64,000 nt of DNA, from NCBI GenBank assembly GCA_030789695.1, contig CM061141.1:164453579-164517578 (forward strand), in the 5' to 3' direction. The notes below the pieces were generated by a model. The model ran no database searches. It worked only from the letters and a program-made list of their open reading frames with translations, and had not been told where the DNA came from. Below, in pieces: positions 23,097 to 35,084 of this stretch (positions are counted from its first letter, which is position 1; each line of letters starts with the position of its first letter). The stretch comes from Scilla litardierei. Its lineage: Eukaryota; Streptophyta; Magnoliopsida; Asparagales; Asparagaceae. Both the position numbers and the translations under genes were made by a program.

Positions 23097-25624
23097 TGTT
23101 GGGAATTGGGGGTTTCCTTAGGGCACAAAAAAATTCTAGTCCCGTCCTAAGTCGGACGGAACATAGACACAAAAATTATAGCAGCGGAAGAAAAACTATG
23201 TTAACTAATTAACATGCAAGTTAAAATAATTTTAACTTGGCCCTAAGGTCCAAGACCCTATGCCAAGATCTATGCCGACTTGGGATGGGTCTGACCATCC
23301 CAAGAAGGATCTAGCCTACTGCGATTAAACTAAACTAATGCTAAAAATACTTTAACCACATACCCGGAATCTCAGCCCTGGGGCAGGCGAGATGTTCCGC
23401 GCCGTCTTCCGAGCTGCTCCCGTCCCACGCCGAGCCGCTCCTTGAACCGCTCCCTGAACCGCTCCGCATCCCGAGGCGATCAATCCCCGTGCCACCGAGC
23501 CAACCAACCGCCGAAGAAAGTTTCACGCGAGTGAAACCTCCGCCAAGATTTCGGATCCAGAATCCGAACTCCTTTGAGGTTTTGCTAGAGCCCGCAGGAG
23601 TAAGGCAGAAATTTAGGGAGAAAGAGAAATATTTATTTAAGCTTAGATCCGAGCGTGCTCCAACATTTACGAGAGCCGCTCAGATCTAGAGCTTGGGACG
23701 AGTTTTGAGAAAGGGGGGAGACCCCTATTTATATAGGCGGCGGACTCTCCCCTTTTCTCAAAATCCGATGTGGGACTAAAAATTAGAGTTAATTAAATCA
23801 AGTTAGTTTGCACTTCACAAAGTGCAAACTTCCGTGAATTTTAACTCACTCACCGTTGAGCTTCAGGATTGATACAACCTATCAATGCGATAAGCGTTCA
23901 ACGGTGAATGCATAGGAAAAAACGGTTCGTCAATCGGAGTTCGTTTGACCCTCCAATTGACTGTCCAAAGATCAGCCCTAGGCTAGTTTTTCACAAAAAC
24001 TGAGCCGTCATTTTGATTCAGCACACTTAGGGTTCAAAACCCTAGAGGTGGGGCCCATGGGTGGGCCCCACGCAACCCGCGCGCGCCTAAAACCCTCCTG
24101 GGCAGAGCCCAGGCTGCGCCTGGGCTCGCCCAGGCGCTTGGGCGCGCCCAGGGCCGCGCCTGGGCTCTGCCCAGGCGCTGGGCAGAGCCCAGGCGGGCCT
24201 GGGCTTGCCCAGGCCCGCGCTTGGGCAGAGCCCAGGCGGGCCTGGCTAGCCCAGGCCGAGCCTGGGCTTAGCCCAGGCCGCGTCTGGGCTAGCCCAGGCA
24301 GCCTATTCTGGCTGTGTTTACTGGGCCTGGCCTGTTCTGATTCTTTGGGCTGTTTTGGCTCTAATTTGAGCATTTGGTGTCCGATTTGGACGCCGTTCGA
24401 ACCTGGGTCTAGACCGGGACATTCCCGTCTTACCCGTGAACTTTTCCTTGCGTTTATTTTATTAAATATTGTATTAAACAATTTAATACGCATTTAATCG
24501 CTTTTGCATCAAATGCAAAATAGTCCCTATCTAAGCTTAAATTATCATATTGCATCAAATGCAATTATCTCTTATTTTGCATCGAATGCAAATATTCTCT
24601 CTAACTATTTTCTACCTATTACTAGACGAAGCGTTGCACTCTGTGTGAGACCCTACAGCCTGACCCTTACAACAGGTTGGGCTCGAAGCCCTATACGGCA
24701 GTGACCACGAGCAGTGGTTACCGTCCCTGCTTCAGGAATCATCATTATGTGGTTGACTCATTGACATGAGTATTGTCGGGACCACCTGACTGTTTCCGTG
24801 ATGAATTCCGTAGTTATAGTCTTTTCGTCTTAAATATGTCGCGTAGATCAAGTCTAGGGTACGGTCAAACTGTCAACCCCAATAACTTGACTCCGGTTAG
24901 TTTCTATCGATCTTTAGTCAATAAATGTTGGACTTCTTCCAACATACTCTGCGCAGAGTTTTTACTAAAGACCGAACTAACCTACGACACTAACTCCCAT
25001 TGACCGGGAGAGACGAATCCTTTCTTGGTCATTACTCGCCTCGTACATTTCAAGTGACACCCAATCAAAAGTCCTTTCGACAGGCCTTGCCTCGAAGCTA
25101 GGTCAGTTGATCTAAGTGGCACCGTTCACGCACAGGTTTGTCAAAATGACCTCAAGTCAAAAGACCAACTATCCTATCATCACTCAGAGTTATCACTGAC
25201 AGATTGGTCAATATAACCATATGATAACTCTAGTGGATCGTTCAGTGAACTCATTCTAATGAGCACCTGTGTCTCGTCTTCGACTTCGCCAAGTCAAGCG
25301 ATCATGAGATCATCGTCACCGTTAAACGGTGAAGACTAAGACACAATGGTCTGTCCGATGTTTCGATATCCTTGTCTCGAAACATCTACGACCACGAACC
25401 ATTTCAGACTTATGCTACAGACGGTCAAACGTTTCTTCATGATCGAGATACTCATCTCGATACCCGTTTGACCTTGCATAAAGTCTCAGGACTTTACCTA
25501 AGTCGATATCTAATTATAAAATAACTTAGATAAATTATTACCAAACAGCTTACTGTTATTTCGAACAAGATGTTTGTGCTATTCACACAGGAATAAATGG
25601 CCTCGAGGGCATAATATTCCTACA
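23097..25624 (-). repeat. 5' LTR of the copia LARD-like element
   Basis: 2528 bp, colinear with 16706-19235. TATA box at 23726-23735, palindromic array at 24096-24303, small ORF at 23341-23526. Confidence 0.93.
24096..24303. repeat. GC-rich palindromic array, 5' LTR copy
   Basis: Same CCTGGGC/GCCCAGG modules as 17704-17912, but with about eight to ten base changes and one 20-bp module changed in position, although the flanking LTR is almost identical. Confidence 0.93.
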
Positions 25625-25629
25625 AGTCC
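25625..25629. other. Target site duplication AGTCC, right copy
   Basis: Identical to 16701-16705. Confidence 0.93.
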
Positions 25630-26491
25630 ATTATAGTAGAGTGCGGAATTCGGGATTTCACCCCACCGGTAAATTCGACCGTCGCCTGGATGAGTCGGTG
25701 AGTACAGAGCCACGGGTAGCTCCCGTTGGTTTGGGTGTAATTGTTGTTTCTTCCGCCTTAAGACAATGGGCTTGTCACTAGATAGGAGATTGAATGATGC
25801 ACTCTTTTACCCCTGTTGTTGCTATTAACTTGCTTACTTTATTACCCTGTTTACTATGCGTTGCTTTACACACTACACTTTACCATGTTTACTACACGTA
25901 CCACACTTTACCATGTTACTACATACACCACACTCTGCCATGTTCGCTACTTTGCGAACTACACATTGCCTGCTGACTACTTTGCACACCACACTTACCA
26001 ATGCTCACTATTTTGTACACTACACGATGCCGTGCTCACATGTTCTCTTACGCTACTCAGGCTTTGCCTTACTGTACTCATATTGTGACTCTCACCATCT
26101 AAAGCTTTGTAAACTATACTATTACCTTACCGAGGGTCCATTTGTTTCTAACATTCTAAAATTTACCGAGCAACCCTCGCTGACGTATATTTCATGTTGT
26201 TTATCTTGTGAAATATACGCCAGGTTCTGAGACAGATTCTATAGAGGAGCATACCTTGAGGCTGAGCTAGCTTTCCAGGAGTACCAGGACACCGAGATCC
26301 ACAGCTGAGGAACGACATGCTTTCGCAACGCCGCTAAAGTTTAATTTTTGTGTTAATTGTATTCAGGTGTAATTCTTTTCGTATGACTGTTTGTAATGGC
26401 TAGGCTAGGCCTTATTTGTGTACTTGTAATTTGGATAGCTGAAATGTAATAATAATATTTGTGTTGCTCTGATATTCGCTAGCAAGAACCT
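25630..26491 (+). other. Chromovirus-type LTR, fragment 3 of 4 (inferred)
   Basis: No gene. It contains a T-rich, ACCATG/ACAC-rich stretch (25800-26050) like those at 30950-31150 and 55600-56000 in the other chromovirus-type LTRs. It ends where the copia element begins at 26492. Confidence 0.42.
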
Positions 26492-27487
26492 TGTTTTCTG
26501 TGATTCAAATCCCATGGTGCAGGTTTCCCAGGTGACTCAGTCGAGTAGGAGGCTACTCGGTCGAGCAGCAAGCTCCTTGACCAAGCAACATGAAGACTTG
26601 ACAGACCGAGCAGACAGAGAGTTTGGAGAAGTTTTCCCTTTGGCTCGGGTGACTCTTACTCGGTCGAGTAGGAGGCTACTCGGTCGAGCAGCAGGCTGCA
26701 CGACCGAGCAGCTGGAAGGCTCTGTTTGCCCAAGTAGTTGGAAGACTCTATTTGCCCGAGCAGACCAAGGGCATTCCGTTTGAAGAGGAACACTGACACT
26801 CGGGCCGAGTAGCTATGCTACTCGACCGAGTCGACTCGACTCCACCCAACGACTATTTTAGGGCATGTCAGCTCGATCGAGCAGGCCGAGCTGACAGCCG
26901 ACTCGGGCCGAGTCAGCGCGGGCCCATGCGTGAAAAGGAGCAGCCAGGATGTGTTTTCTCCTATTGTCTTGGGTTTCTACTTAAACCTAACTATTGTTTT
27001 AGATTAGCAGCAGCCTCTTTGAGTTAGAGAGAGTTTGGGAGAGCCTCTTGCTACCCCATTGGAGATTGGATAGAGTTTTAGGGTTTGTGTTCTTGAGAGA
27101 AAGGTTTGGTTTTTCCTTCTCTTCTTCTTCCATTGATTTCTTCCTCTTGAGTGGATTCGTGAGGGCCTGTTCCGTTTGACAAGTTATTACTCACGTATGA
27201 GGAAGCGAGTTTGTAACCCTAATTGTTTGGATCTCTCTACTAATGGAATCATCTCAGATCGAATTGCTGGATGTAGGTTGTTTACAACCAAAACAGGGTA
27301 AATTCTCTTGTGTCTGCGATTGATTTATTTATAGCTATGATTCGGTTGCTACTTTCTATTGCAAGATCATTTGGAAATTTTGTTGGGTCATTGGGATTAG
27401 ACTTTTTTGCTAGCTCTATATTCTTGATCAGTTTATTAGGGTTGGTTTTCGCATTGATCCCAAGGTGTTTTGGATTTTATCCCAACA
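26492..27487 (+). repeat. 5' LTR of the split copia element
   Basis: TGTTTTCTGTGATTC to TTATCCCAACA. U3 is filled with CTCGGTCGAG / CTCGACCGAG palindromic words (26535-26920). Confidence 0.85.
26535..26920. repeat. CTCGGTCGAG-type palindrome array in LTR U3
   Basis: Repeated words ACTCGGTCGAGYAG and the reverse CTCGACCGAGC, some as direct hairpins (GAGTAGCTATGCTACTC). The same array in the 3' LTR lies at 43730-44085. Confidence 0.8.
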
Positions 27488-27489
27488 AG

Positions 27490-27501
27490 TGGTATCAGAG
27501 C
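27490..27501 (+). other. Primer binding site, initiator-Met tRNA (split copia)
   Basis: TGGTATCAGAGC two bases after the LTR end CCCAACA. Confidence 0.92.
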
Positions 27502-27541
27502 TTGTGGTTTTATTGCAAAGGAAGTTAGTGGCGAAGGAAAG

Positions 27542-28345
27542 ATGGTGGCTTTGGCAACTTTGAACATTGAGAAGTTCACCGACCGAAATGATTTTCGGAT
27601 CTGAGACGAATGTGAAGGATGTTCTTATGCAGACGGGGTGTTACCAGATCGTATTTGATGTCTCAAATATCGATAAGGAGGTGACTGCATCTGCTAGAGC
27701 GGAGATGGAGAGGAAGGCGTACAACGTGATTCAGTTGTCGTTATCAGATAATCTTCTGAGGGAAGTCTTAGATAAGGCTACGACATCTGACATGTGGAAG
27801 AAGCTTGATGGACTATATATGAAGAAATCCTTCAAGAGTCGCCTATATTTGCTTCAGTAGCTGTATACTCTCAAGATGAAGTCTGGTTTAGCGGTGAAGG
27901 ATCACATGGATGAGTTTAACAGGATTGTGCTAGAGTTGCGTGGTATGGATGTGAAGATTGAAGATGAGCAACAAGCAGTTATCTTGTTGTGATCATTACC
28001 TGAAGAGTACAATCAGTTTGTTCGGTCGATGATTTACAACCGGACTACTCTCACCATGGAAGAGGTGAAGGCGGCGTTCACACGGAGCAACTATGTGGCA
28101 AGGTTCAAGGTAGAGATCATGTGAGTAACCGCGAGGAGGCATTGCATGTGAGGGGTCGACATAAAAGAAGAGGAGGCTTCAGGAAGAATAATGACCGCTC
28201 CAAGTCGAGACACTCGCAGGATATGTTTGCGAACATCACCTGCAACAATTGCCACAAGAAGGGTCATTATTCGAATCATTGTTCTATCAAGAATAGGAAG
28301 AAAGGAAACCGAGAAGGATTCCGGTTAGGAATCTTTAGGGATTGA
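27542..28345 (+). pseudogene. gag of the split copia element
   Basis: Starts ATG 27542 (MVALATLNIEKFTDRND). The frame breaks within 21 codons by a TGA and small indels; a second frame carries MWKKLDGLYMKKSFKSRLYLLQ, then a TAG. Further on are VKDHMDEFNRIVLELRGMDV, a TGA after AVILL, LPEEYNQFVRSMIYNRTTLT, and finally the CCHC zinc knuckle CNNCHKKGHYSNHC at about 28240-28281. This is a normal copia gag (Tork/Tnt1-like in wording) with at least three nonsense codons and two frame changes. The zinc knuckle is followed within 75 bases by the solo LTR at 28357. Confidence 0.82.
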
Positions 28346-28351
28346 TGGGGA

Positions 28352-28356
28352 GTAGG
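28352..28356. other. Target site duplication GTAGG, left copy
   Basis: GTAGG before the solo LTR, repeated at 31777-31781. Confidence 0.9.
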
Positions 28357-31300
28357 TGTAATACCCCTAAGAGGGATATACTAGGATGTGTGTAAAATAC
28401 GTATTAAATATATTTTATACTTGTATATTTATAAGTGTGTATACATGATGGCTGTATGATTATATGAATGTGTCTTGGTGTGTAGTGCATATATATATTA
28501 ATTATTTTAGTATTTAACTAAAAGAGAATTATGGAATATTTTATTATTAAATATTTTCTTATTGAAGTATTAAGTTTATTGGTTTATACTTGGATGAATG
28601 TGTGTATATATTTTGTAAATATGGGATTATATACATGAAATTATATATGAGTATGTGTGTAGATATAAGTTGTCTTGTTGTGCATTAAATTGTATTTTAA
28701 TATTATTTGGCTATTAATATTAAAATATATTATATAATTGGATGTTGTGGATTTATATATTATATTATTATAAATATTAATTTGTGGCATGTATACATGG
28801 TATATGTATTTTAAGGAGTATTTGGATGATTATGTAACTATCTTGTAATTATGCATAAAGGAGGGTCTTTTATGTAAATAAGATTGTAGCTTTGGTTAGA
28901 AATTCTTAAGTTTAGGAGGGGTTGAATGCATAATGAGGGCTAGGTGTCATGAGGTAGATGATTAAGGGGGTATGTGTCTTTAGTTGTGTGTTAGTGTATT
29001 AGGAGATGACACCTAATATGATGACTCATCTCTTTCCCATCCCTCTCTCTCCCTTCCCTTCTCTCTCCATTTTCCCTTCCCCCAAAACTGAAACCAAACC
29101 ATCAAGAAGAGGGCTGCCAAAATCTGGAAAAAAATGGAGAAAAAGATGAGAAAAGGAGAAGAAAAAGAAGAGAAAAAGAAAGGAGAAGAAACACATCTCA
29201 TATCCTCTTTCTCCCCTCTCATTTCCCCATTTTCTTTCAAACTCCATGGCCAAAAGCATCCCCCAAAACCCAATCCAGATCTGGCCGACCCATATCCATT
29301 GCTTTTCTTCATCTATTGAAACCCTAACGACCTCTCTCTCACTTTCCTTTTAGCCATGGAGGTAGCTATTTGAGGTGGAGGAGTTTGGAGCTAGGAAATG
29401 GTGATTTCAAGAGGAGGGTACCATTCTTGGAGCCATATGGAAGCTTGAGGTGGAATCTTGAGAATTTTCATGGAGGGATTCTTGGCAAGGCATTATTTTG
29501 GGTAGGAATCTCAACTCCACTTAGTAGGATACCCATCTCCACCTTGGAGTTCACTTGCATGCATGTTTCCTTGGAAAAACCTTATCTTTTGTTTTCATGA
29601 ATCTGTTCTGAAATTTCCAGCAGTTTTAGCCTCTGTTAAAACATGCATATCTCCCAACCTAGATCAAAATAAAATCTGAAATAAATATATTCATGTAGAT
29701 CTCGAAATCCTACCCTAAAATCATATAACATGTGATATATGTTCAATACAAAACATAGGAGGAATAGAACGTTTTCTGCAACATGACAGATTTCTGGCAG
29801 TTTTGATACCCTGCACTAAAATGGCGATTACCACCTCTTTACTTAATGAAATTAGGTGTTTTAAGACATTTTGGAAAACTAATCTCCAAGATACACAATA
29901 CCATATTTTTTATTTTGCCCAGATCTGATTGTAATTGGGATTAAAACACTGATTAATTTGATGCAGGGTTTCTGTTTTTCTGCAGAATTGCCACCTGTTA
30001 CTAATTTGAGCACAATAAATCACACATGTCATATTATTTTCTGAAATTTGGTGTGGCGATGTAAAACTGCCATACCTGCAACTTTGCAGCTTTAAGTTTT
30101 GCTTAATTCCAACTATAAATGCCTTCAATCTGGCCTTCAATCTGACTGATTGTGCATTTCCTGTAACCTGAACTGGTTTGGGTGATGTTGTACTATGTGT
30201 ACATGTTCATATTACCTTTCTTATGCCTATGTATTTTATTACCCGAACTAATTGGCCATTGTACCATATACTTATCGAATCATTAGTGTTGTGGTTACAT
30301 AAGATGATCAGTTTGCTGTGGAACATGAAATGTGAAAAGGAAAGAGAGGTGGGAAGATGGAGAATGTGAAGGAAAGGGATAATTTGACTATGGAAACATT
30401 TCTCTTATGTTGCTTTTCGTATACTCTTGGTTGTGGTCCTTTTACCCCAATCGCTCATGTGTTTTATTTTATCTCACATGAAATTGATATAATGAAAATG
30501 ATTAAGTCCTCCCCAGAGGAGGGTGACACGGGGGTTGGGGGAAACACGGGTAAATTATAGGTGTTAAGGAGCGGACGTAACATGAATTCTCACTCGCTTC
30601 GTCACTACCGGAAGGGGGAGTTGACTAGAGTTAGAGAGGCCGCTGGTGTACTCGTGATGCACCATGACGGTAAATGATGGTTTTCTCCGTTTGTCCGACA
30701 GAAAAACCGAGATGAGTCTCACTCCTACCTTGCCAGTCGGGTACAGAGTTACGAGAGGCCCCTCCAGTGCTCGTGTCGCTGGTTGCGGTACCACTTTTCA
30801 CCCACCCTGGGTGAAGTCCGGCTCCTTAGCGTTCTACGATTTACTCGGGTTCCAAAATGCTACCAATGAATTGATTGTTAACCCTCATTTTTCTCGTAGC
30901 AATGGTAAATTTATGTGGTGTTTACTTGTGTTTCTTTACTATGGTTTTTTTAATATGTCGTTTACCATTGTTATGCACCTTGCCTGTTGCACATGCACCT
31001 TTTCCATGCTTGTGTAGCTGTAGTTCTTTACATTACTACTCTAGCTCTCTTATGCCATGTTCAATTTAGTGGCCATATTAGATGTCATGTTATATCTTGT
31101 CCATGCTAATATGCTACTAATGTCTCCTTTGTATCCCATGTTTCATTTAGGATGTTAGAATGCACATGTGTAATGTTAACAGGTTAGCTTCATCATGTTT
31201 AAGTTGTGGTTATTTTACTTATGTTGTATCACTCTCTTGTTGTTTGTACCTTCGTTCATGATATGCATACAATTTGTTATGTCACACCCATGTTCCTTTT

Positions 31301-31776
31301 AGCTCATTCCATGTTTCATTTGTACTTTGCTATGGATACATGTAAAGTAGTTGCATTTTCATAATATCGTACTAATGGGAGTTTGCATTCCTACTGGGTC
31401 ACGCTGTGACATGTCCCCATTGACTTTTCAGGTTGGTTCTTTGAGTTGGAGGCCCTTGACTTAGTTGGTTGGAGTTGCGGGTGTGAGAAGTGTGGAAGAC
31501 TTGGGAGTGTTATTGTACTTGGGTGAGATGTGGTTAATATTGTGTATGAGATTTGTATAAGGAAGTTGTATATGAACAGTTTGTATTTATCAATGATTGA
31601 GTTATTGGTTCTCTTTGTGTTTTTGGGTTGTCTGGAACGTTATTTGTACTATCCCAGCAGTGCGCAGTGGACCTGCTTGTGTTGAAATTTTGTATTCACT
31701 TCGTAGCAACCGCCTCTTCGGGAATACCTGATACGGATTCATACTTATCGGGTATCCCGGGGAGCGAGTCGTTACA
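28357..31776 (+). mobile_element. Solo LTR, 3.4 kb, chromovirus-type
   Basis: TGTAATACCCC to GAGTCGTTACA, flanked by perfect GTAGG and lying inside a copia polyprotein between zinc knuckle and protease. The order is AT-rich U3 (28380-28900), C- and purine-rich stretch (29030-29340), then mixed sequence with T-rich ATG/CATG words (30900-31350). There is no primer site, polypurine tract or coding motif inside, so it is a single LTR left after LTR-LTR recombination. The length fits large LTRs of plant chromoviruses of the Tekay/Del kind; this family label is inference. Confidence 0.82.
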
Positions 31777-31781
31777 GTAGG
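31777..31781. other. Target site duplication GTAGG, right copy
   Basis: Identical to 28352-28356. Confidence 0.9.
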
Positions 31782-31840
31782 TCCATGATAAAGGAAGAGA
31801 TACCGAGATTTTTGCTGCAGGGATTGCAGGTGATGTCAAC

Positions 31841-32068
31841 ATGGCATGGCTCATGGACAGTGGATGCTCATATCATATGACTCCTCATAGGAGTTGGTTC
31901 ATGACATACCGTTCCAAGCAAGATGGAGGCTCAATCCTCATGAGGAACAATGCAGTGTGCAGAACTGCGGGTATTGGAACCGTTCGAATAAAGATGCATG
32001 ACGGCATAGTGCATACACTTGTCGATGTGAGGCCTGTCCCAGATTTGCGGAAGAGCCTATCTCCATAG
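31841..32068 (+). pseudogene. Protease fragment of the split copia element
   Basis: Contains the copia aspartic protease motif AWLMDSGCSYHMTPHRSWF with catalytic Asp-Ser-Gly. The frame runs to PDLRKSLSP and a stop at 32066-32068, after which the polyprotein resumes in another frame at 32142. The zinc knuckle and protease are now 3.5 kb apart because of the solo LTR between them. Confidence 0.8.
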
Positions 32069-32141
32069 GCGTGTTGGACAATGCCAGATGTAAGTCGGTC
32101 TTTGAAAAAGACCAACTTCGAGTTTCGAAAGGAGCCAGGTT

Positions 32142-32807
32142 GTGATGAAGGGAAAGAAGGTTGGAAATTTATATGCCCTTCAAGGTACCACAATTGAAGG
32201 TGAAGCAGACGTAAGCACTACGAGCGCAGTTTCCAGATATTCGGCCAAGTTATGGCATTATCGTTTGGGTCATCCGTGTGACAAAACACTTGATGTACTC
32301 CGAAGAAGAAAACTAATTGAAGCCTCGAATGAGAGTGTAGAATTCTGCGAATCCTGTGTGTACGGTAAGAAGACAAAGCTGCAGTTTAACACGGGAAAGC
32401 ATACTAGCAAAGGACCACTTGACTATGTACACACAGATGTGTGTGGACAGTGCTCAGAGCCGTCAAGAGGGGGAGCTAAGTATTTCGTCTTGTTTATTGA
32501 TGACTACTCTCGCAAAGTCTGGATGTACTTAATGAAGTCAAAGGACCAGACTTTTGCTATGTTTCGAGAGTGGAAGACTATGGTGGAGAAGCAAACCGGA
32601 AGGCACGTGAAGGTGCTTAGATTTGAAAATGGAGGTGAGTTTACCTCGTGGGAGTTTAGAAATTTCTGCAAACTCCATGGGATCCGCAGACACTTTAGCA
32701 CACCCGGTGATCTGCAGTCGAATGGTGTGGTGGAGCAGATGAATATGACATTGTTGGAGAGAGTGTGGTGTTTGAGGCACTCAGCCGGTTTGGGGAAGGA
32801 ATTCTAA
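32142..32807 (+). pseudogene. Integrase N-terminal and core fragment, split copia
   Basis: GAG-pre-integrase HHCC region (LWHYRLGHPCDKTLDVL, CESCVYGKKTKLQF) followed by the integrase core: first catalytic Asp in LDYVHTDVCG, a VLRFENGGEFTS block and the Glu in SNGVVEQMN. The second catalytic Asp has become Glu (FENGGEF where related elements have DNGGEF), which should kill strand transfer. The stop at 32805-32807 is caused by a local frame change; the protein resumes at 32829 in a different frame. Confidence 0.85.
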
Positions 32808-32828
32808 GGTGAGATACTCTCGACTGAT

Positions 32829-33762
32829 GTGCACATTGTGAACAGAGTTCCTTCAGTAGTGATTGGCTACAAGATCCCTGAGGAGATGTGGAGTGGTGAA
32901 GCTGGAGATTACTCGTACTTGCGCATTGTGGGTTGCCCGGCATATGTGCATGAGAGGGGAGACAAGTTGGATCCTAGATCAAAGAAGTGTGTCTTTCTTG
33001 GATATGGCCACCGCGTCAAGGGATATCGTTTGTGGGATCCAAAGGGTCAGAAAGCGATAGTGAACCGACATGTCACTTTTGATGAGGATGCAATGCTCAG
33101 GGCGGAGCATTCTCACTCAAAAGATGACACGTCCACAGAGGAGATTTCACCGGAGAGGGTTATTCTTCCGGTCCGGCCCACTCAGCAACCAGGCAAAGAG
33201 TTGATGGTCGATGATCCAGTTGAGGGAGATGATGAGGTCCATGCTGAGGACCATGTGCAGACACCCAGTACATCTCAGGTACGCGTTGACACCTATGCAG
33301 GTGATGATGGAACGCGGAGATCGAAGAGGGTGAAGAAAGCGCCAGAAAGATTAGGAGCATGGGATTATGCGGGATATTCTTTCGATGATATGACAGCTTA
33401 TGCACTCAACCTAAAGCACGAGGAGCCAACGATATATGGTGGAGCCATAGTCTCAGGAGATGCCGCTCAATGGCAAGGAGCTATGGAGGAGGAGATGGAG
33501 TCTCTTCACCGGAATGACACTTGGGGTTTGGTGCCGTTACCCAGCGAGAAGCATGCCATTGGTTGTCGGTGGATATACAAAGTCAAAGAAAGTACAACTC
33601 AAGATGGGAACAATGTCAGGTACAAGGCAAGGTTGGTTCCAAGGGATTTGCACAACAGAAGGGTGAAGCCTACAACGAGATTTTCTCACCGGTTGTGCGA
33701 CACACGTCCATTCGTATGTTATTGGTGCTAGTTGCTAGCATGGACATGGAGTTGGAGCAACT
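32829..33762 (+). pseudogene. Integrase C-terminus and RT N-terminus, split copia
   Basis: Starts HIVNRVPSVVIGYKIPEEMW, then YLRIVGCPAYVHERGDKLD and KKCVFLGYGHRVKGYRLWDP (integrase C-terminal block), an acidic linker with RRSKRVKKAPERL, and the RT start QWQGAMEEEMESLHRNDTW and RWIYKVKES. A frameshift at about 33640 moves the reading to GFAQQKGEAYNEIFSPVVRH. The reading then stops at MELEQL, where the Sirevirus-type element at 33763 interrupts the codons leading to DVKSAFLHG, which resume at 40527. Confidence 0.85.
33757..33762. other. Target site duplication GCAACT, left copy
   Basis: GCAACT before the element and again at 40521-40526. Copia duplications are normally 5 bp, so the sixth base is probably chance. 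Confidence 0.85.
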
Positions 33763-34204
33763 TGTTGAGTATTGATGTTTCATACCAATCTTATTTTGAT
33801 GATGATCACAACATTATGTTGTTGATAATGTCTCTCTTGTTTTAGTCTCATAGTTTCATTTCAAGAATATCTTTCTTAGAGACTAAACACTTGGTGCAAG
33901 GATGGACATCAAGTGGAGAAGGGCCAAAGCTTGGACTCAAGGGGTGACAAAGCTTGGAGATGATGAGAGCATCAAGGTATCAAGATTGAAGACATAGACT
34001 CTAAGGAAAGCAATGTAATCCATGTAATATTTCCTTTATTACTTTCTCTCTCATTTGAGTCTAGGTTAATGTAATGCCTTGATAGATGGTCTACTCATTC
34101 ATGCATATGTATTTAGCCATCTTAGTGAGCCTTAGGATTATCATAGAATCCAACCTAATTGGTTCATCTTGATCAAAGACTCATTTGGAGTCTCTGGCTT
34201 TCCA

Positions 34205-34730
34205 TCAGTCGCCTGCTGAAGGATTTACAGTCGACTGGGTGATTTCCAGTCGTCTGTCGATCCTTCTACAGTCGACTGATATGCACTGCTCAAGTCAGCA
34301 TTTCTATTGACTCTACTTAAGCTTTTCGCAAGTCGACTGATGCTCAGTTTACAGTCGCCTGTATATTTACAGTCGCCTGTGAATTGGTCAACATTCGTCT
34401 GAGTAGCTTAAGTGCATATATTGCTTCTCTCTGTTTTTCTCCATCTCCTGCAGTAGTCGACTGATGAAGGGTTTACAGTCGCCTGGCTATTTTACAGTCG
34501 ACTATCTACTTGTCATCAGTCGTATGTATGCTTATCTAGAGAAAGAGTGCAGCTCTCTGTTTATTCCATCCCCTGCAGCAGTCGCCTGCTGAAGGTTTTA
34601 CAGGCGCCTGTCCTGTTCACAGTCGACTGTATCGACTTCATCAGTCGACTGTCCTGGCTCAGATTATAGCCGTTGGATATTTTTTAGCGGTTGAACAGTC
34701 GACTGTCTTTTGTTCATCAGTCGACTGTCC
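34205..34730. repeat. CAGTCGACTG / CAGTCGCCTG array in the element C 5' LTR
   Basis: More than fifteen copies of CAGTCG(A/C)CTG(A/T), mostly palindromic, spaced 20-40 bases and linked by TTTACAG or TTCATCAG. The 3' LTR copy lies at 39130-39665. Confidence 0.92.
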
Positions 34731-35084
34731 TTGACGTTTCTACCCAGAAACTAGCCGTTGCAGCCTTGTGCTTTTTGCTGTTTTCTTGGGTTTTGAGGGT
34801 TGATATAGGGTTTCTATATACATGGGTGTGCTGAGTTCATAGGAACTTCTTGATGCTATTAAAAATCATAAGAGATCAATAAGCCACTCTCAAAATCTCT
34901 CATTTCCCTCTTTGAGCTCTCATTTCTCTTCATGCATTGAAGTCCAACTCAAGGAAAATCATTCAAGTGCTTTCAAGCCAATCTCAATACTTGGAGATCC
35001 TCTTCCATTCCTTGCATTCATCTATGAGTAAGCATCTCAAGGCATAGGTAAGAGTATTTATTTTACATGGTGATTCTTGTAACA

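Larger units (their letters stand above)
16706..25624 (-). mobile_element. Non-coding copia-type element with 2.5-kb LTRs (LARD-like)
   Basis: LTRs 16706-19235 and 23097-25624 flank a 3.86-kb interior. The initiator-Met primer site (23084-23095) and polypurine tract (next to 19235) give minus orientation. No gag or pol motif is visible in the interior in any frame, so this is a large non-coding derivative. Its LTR layout, polypurine tract and leader hairpins match the gag-bearing element at 59124-64000, which is therefore a close relative. Outside a GC-rich array the two LTRs differ at only about eight positions, making this the youngest insertion in the window. Confidence 0.92.

Noticed and set aside
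29013..29319. ORFs in the purine/pyrimidine-rich part of the solo LTR
   Set aside because: Low complexity (Glu/Lys or Phe/Ser runs), open on both strands.
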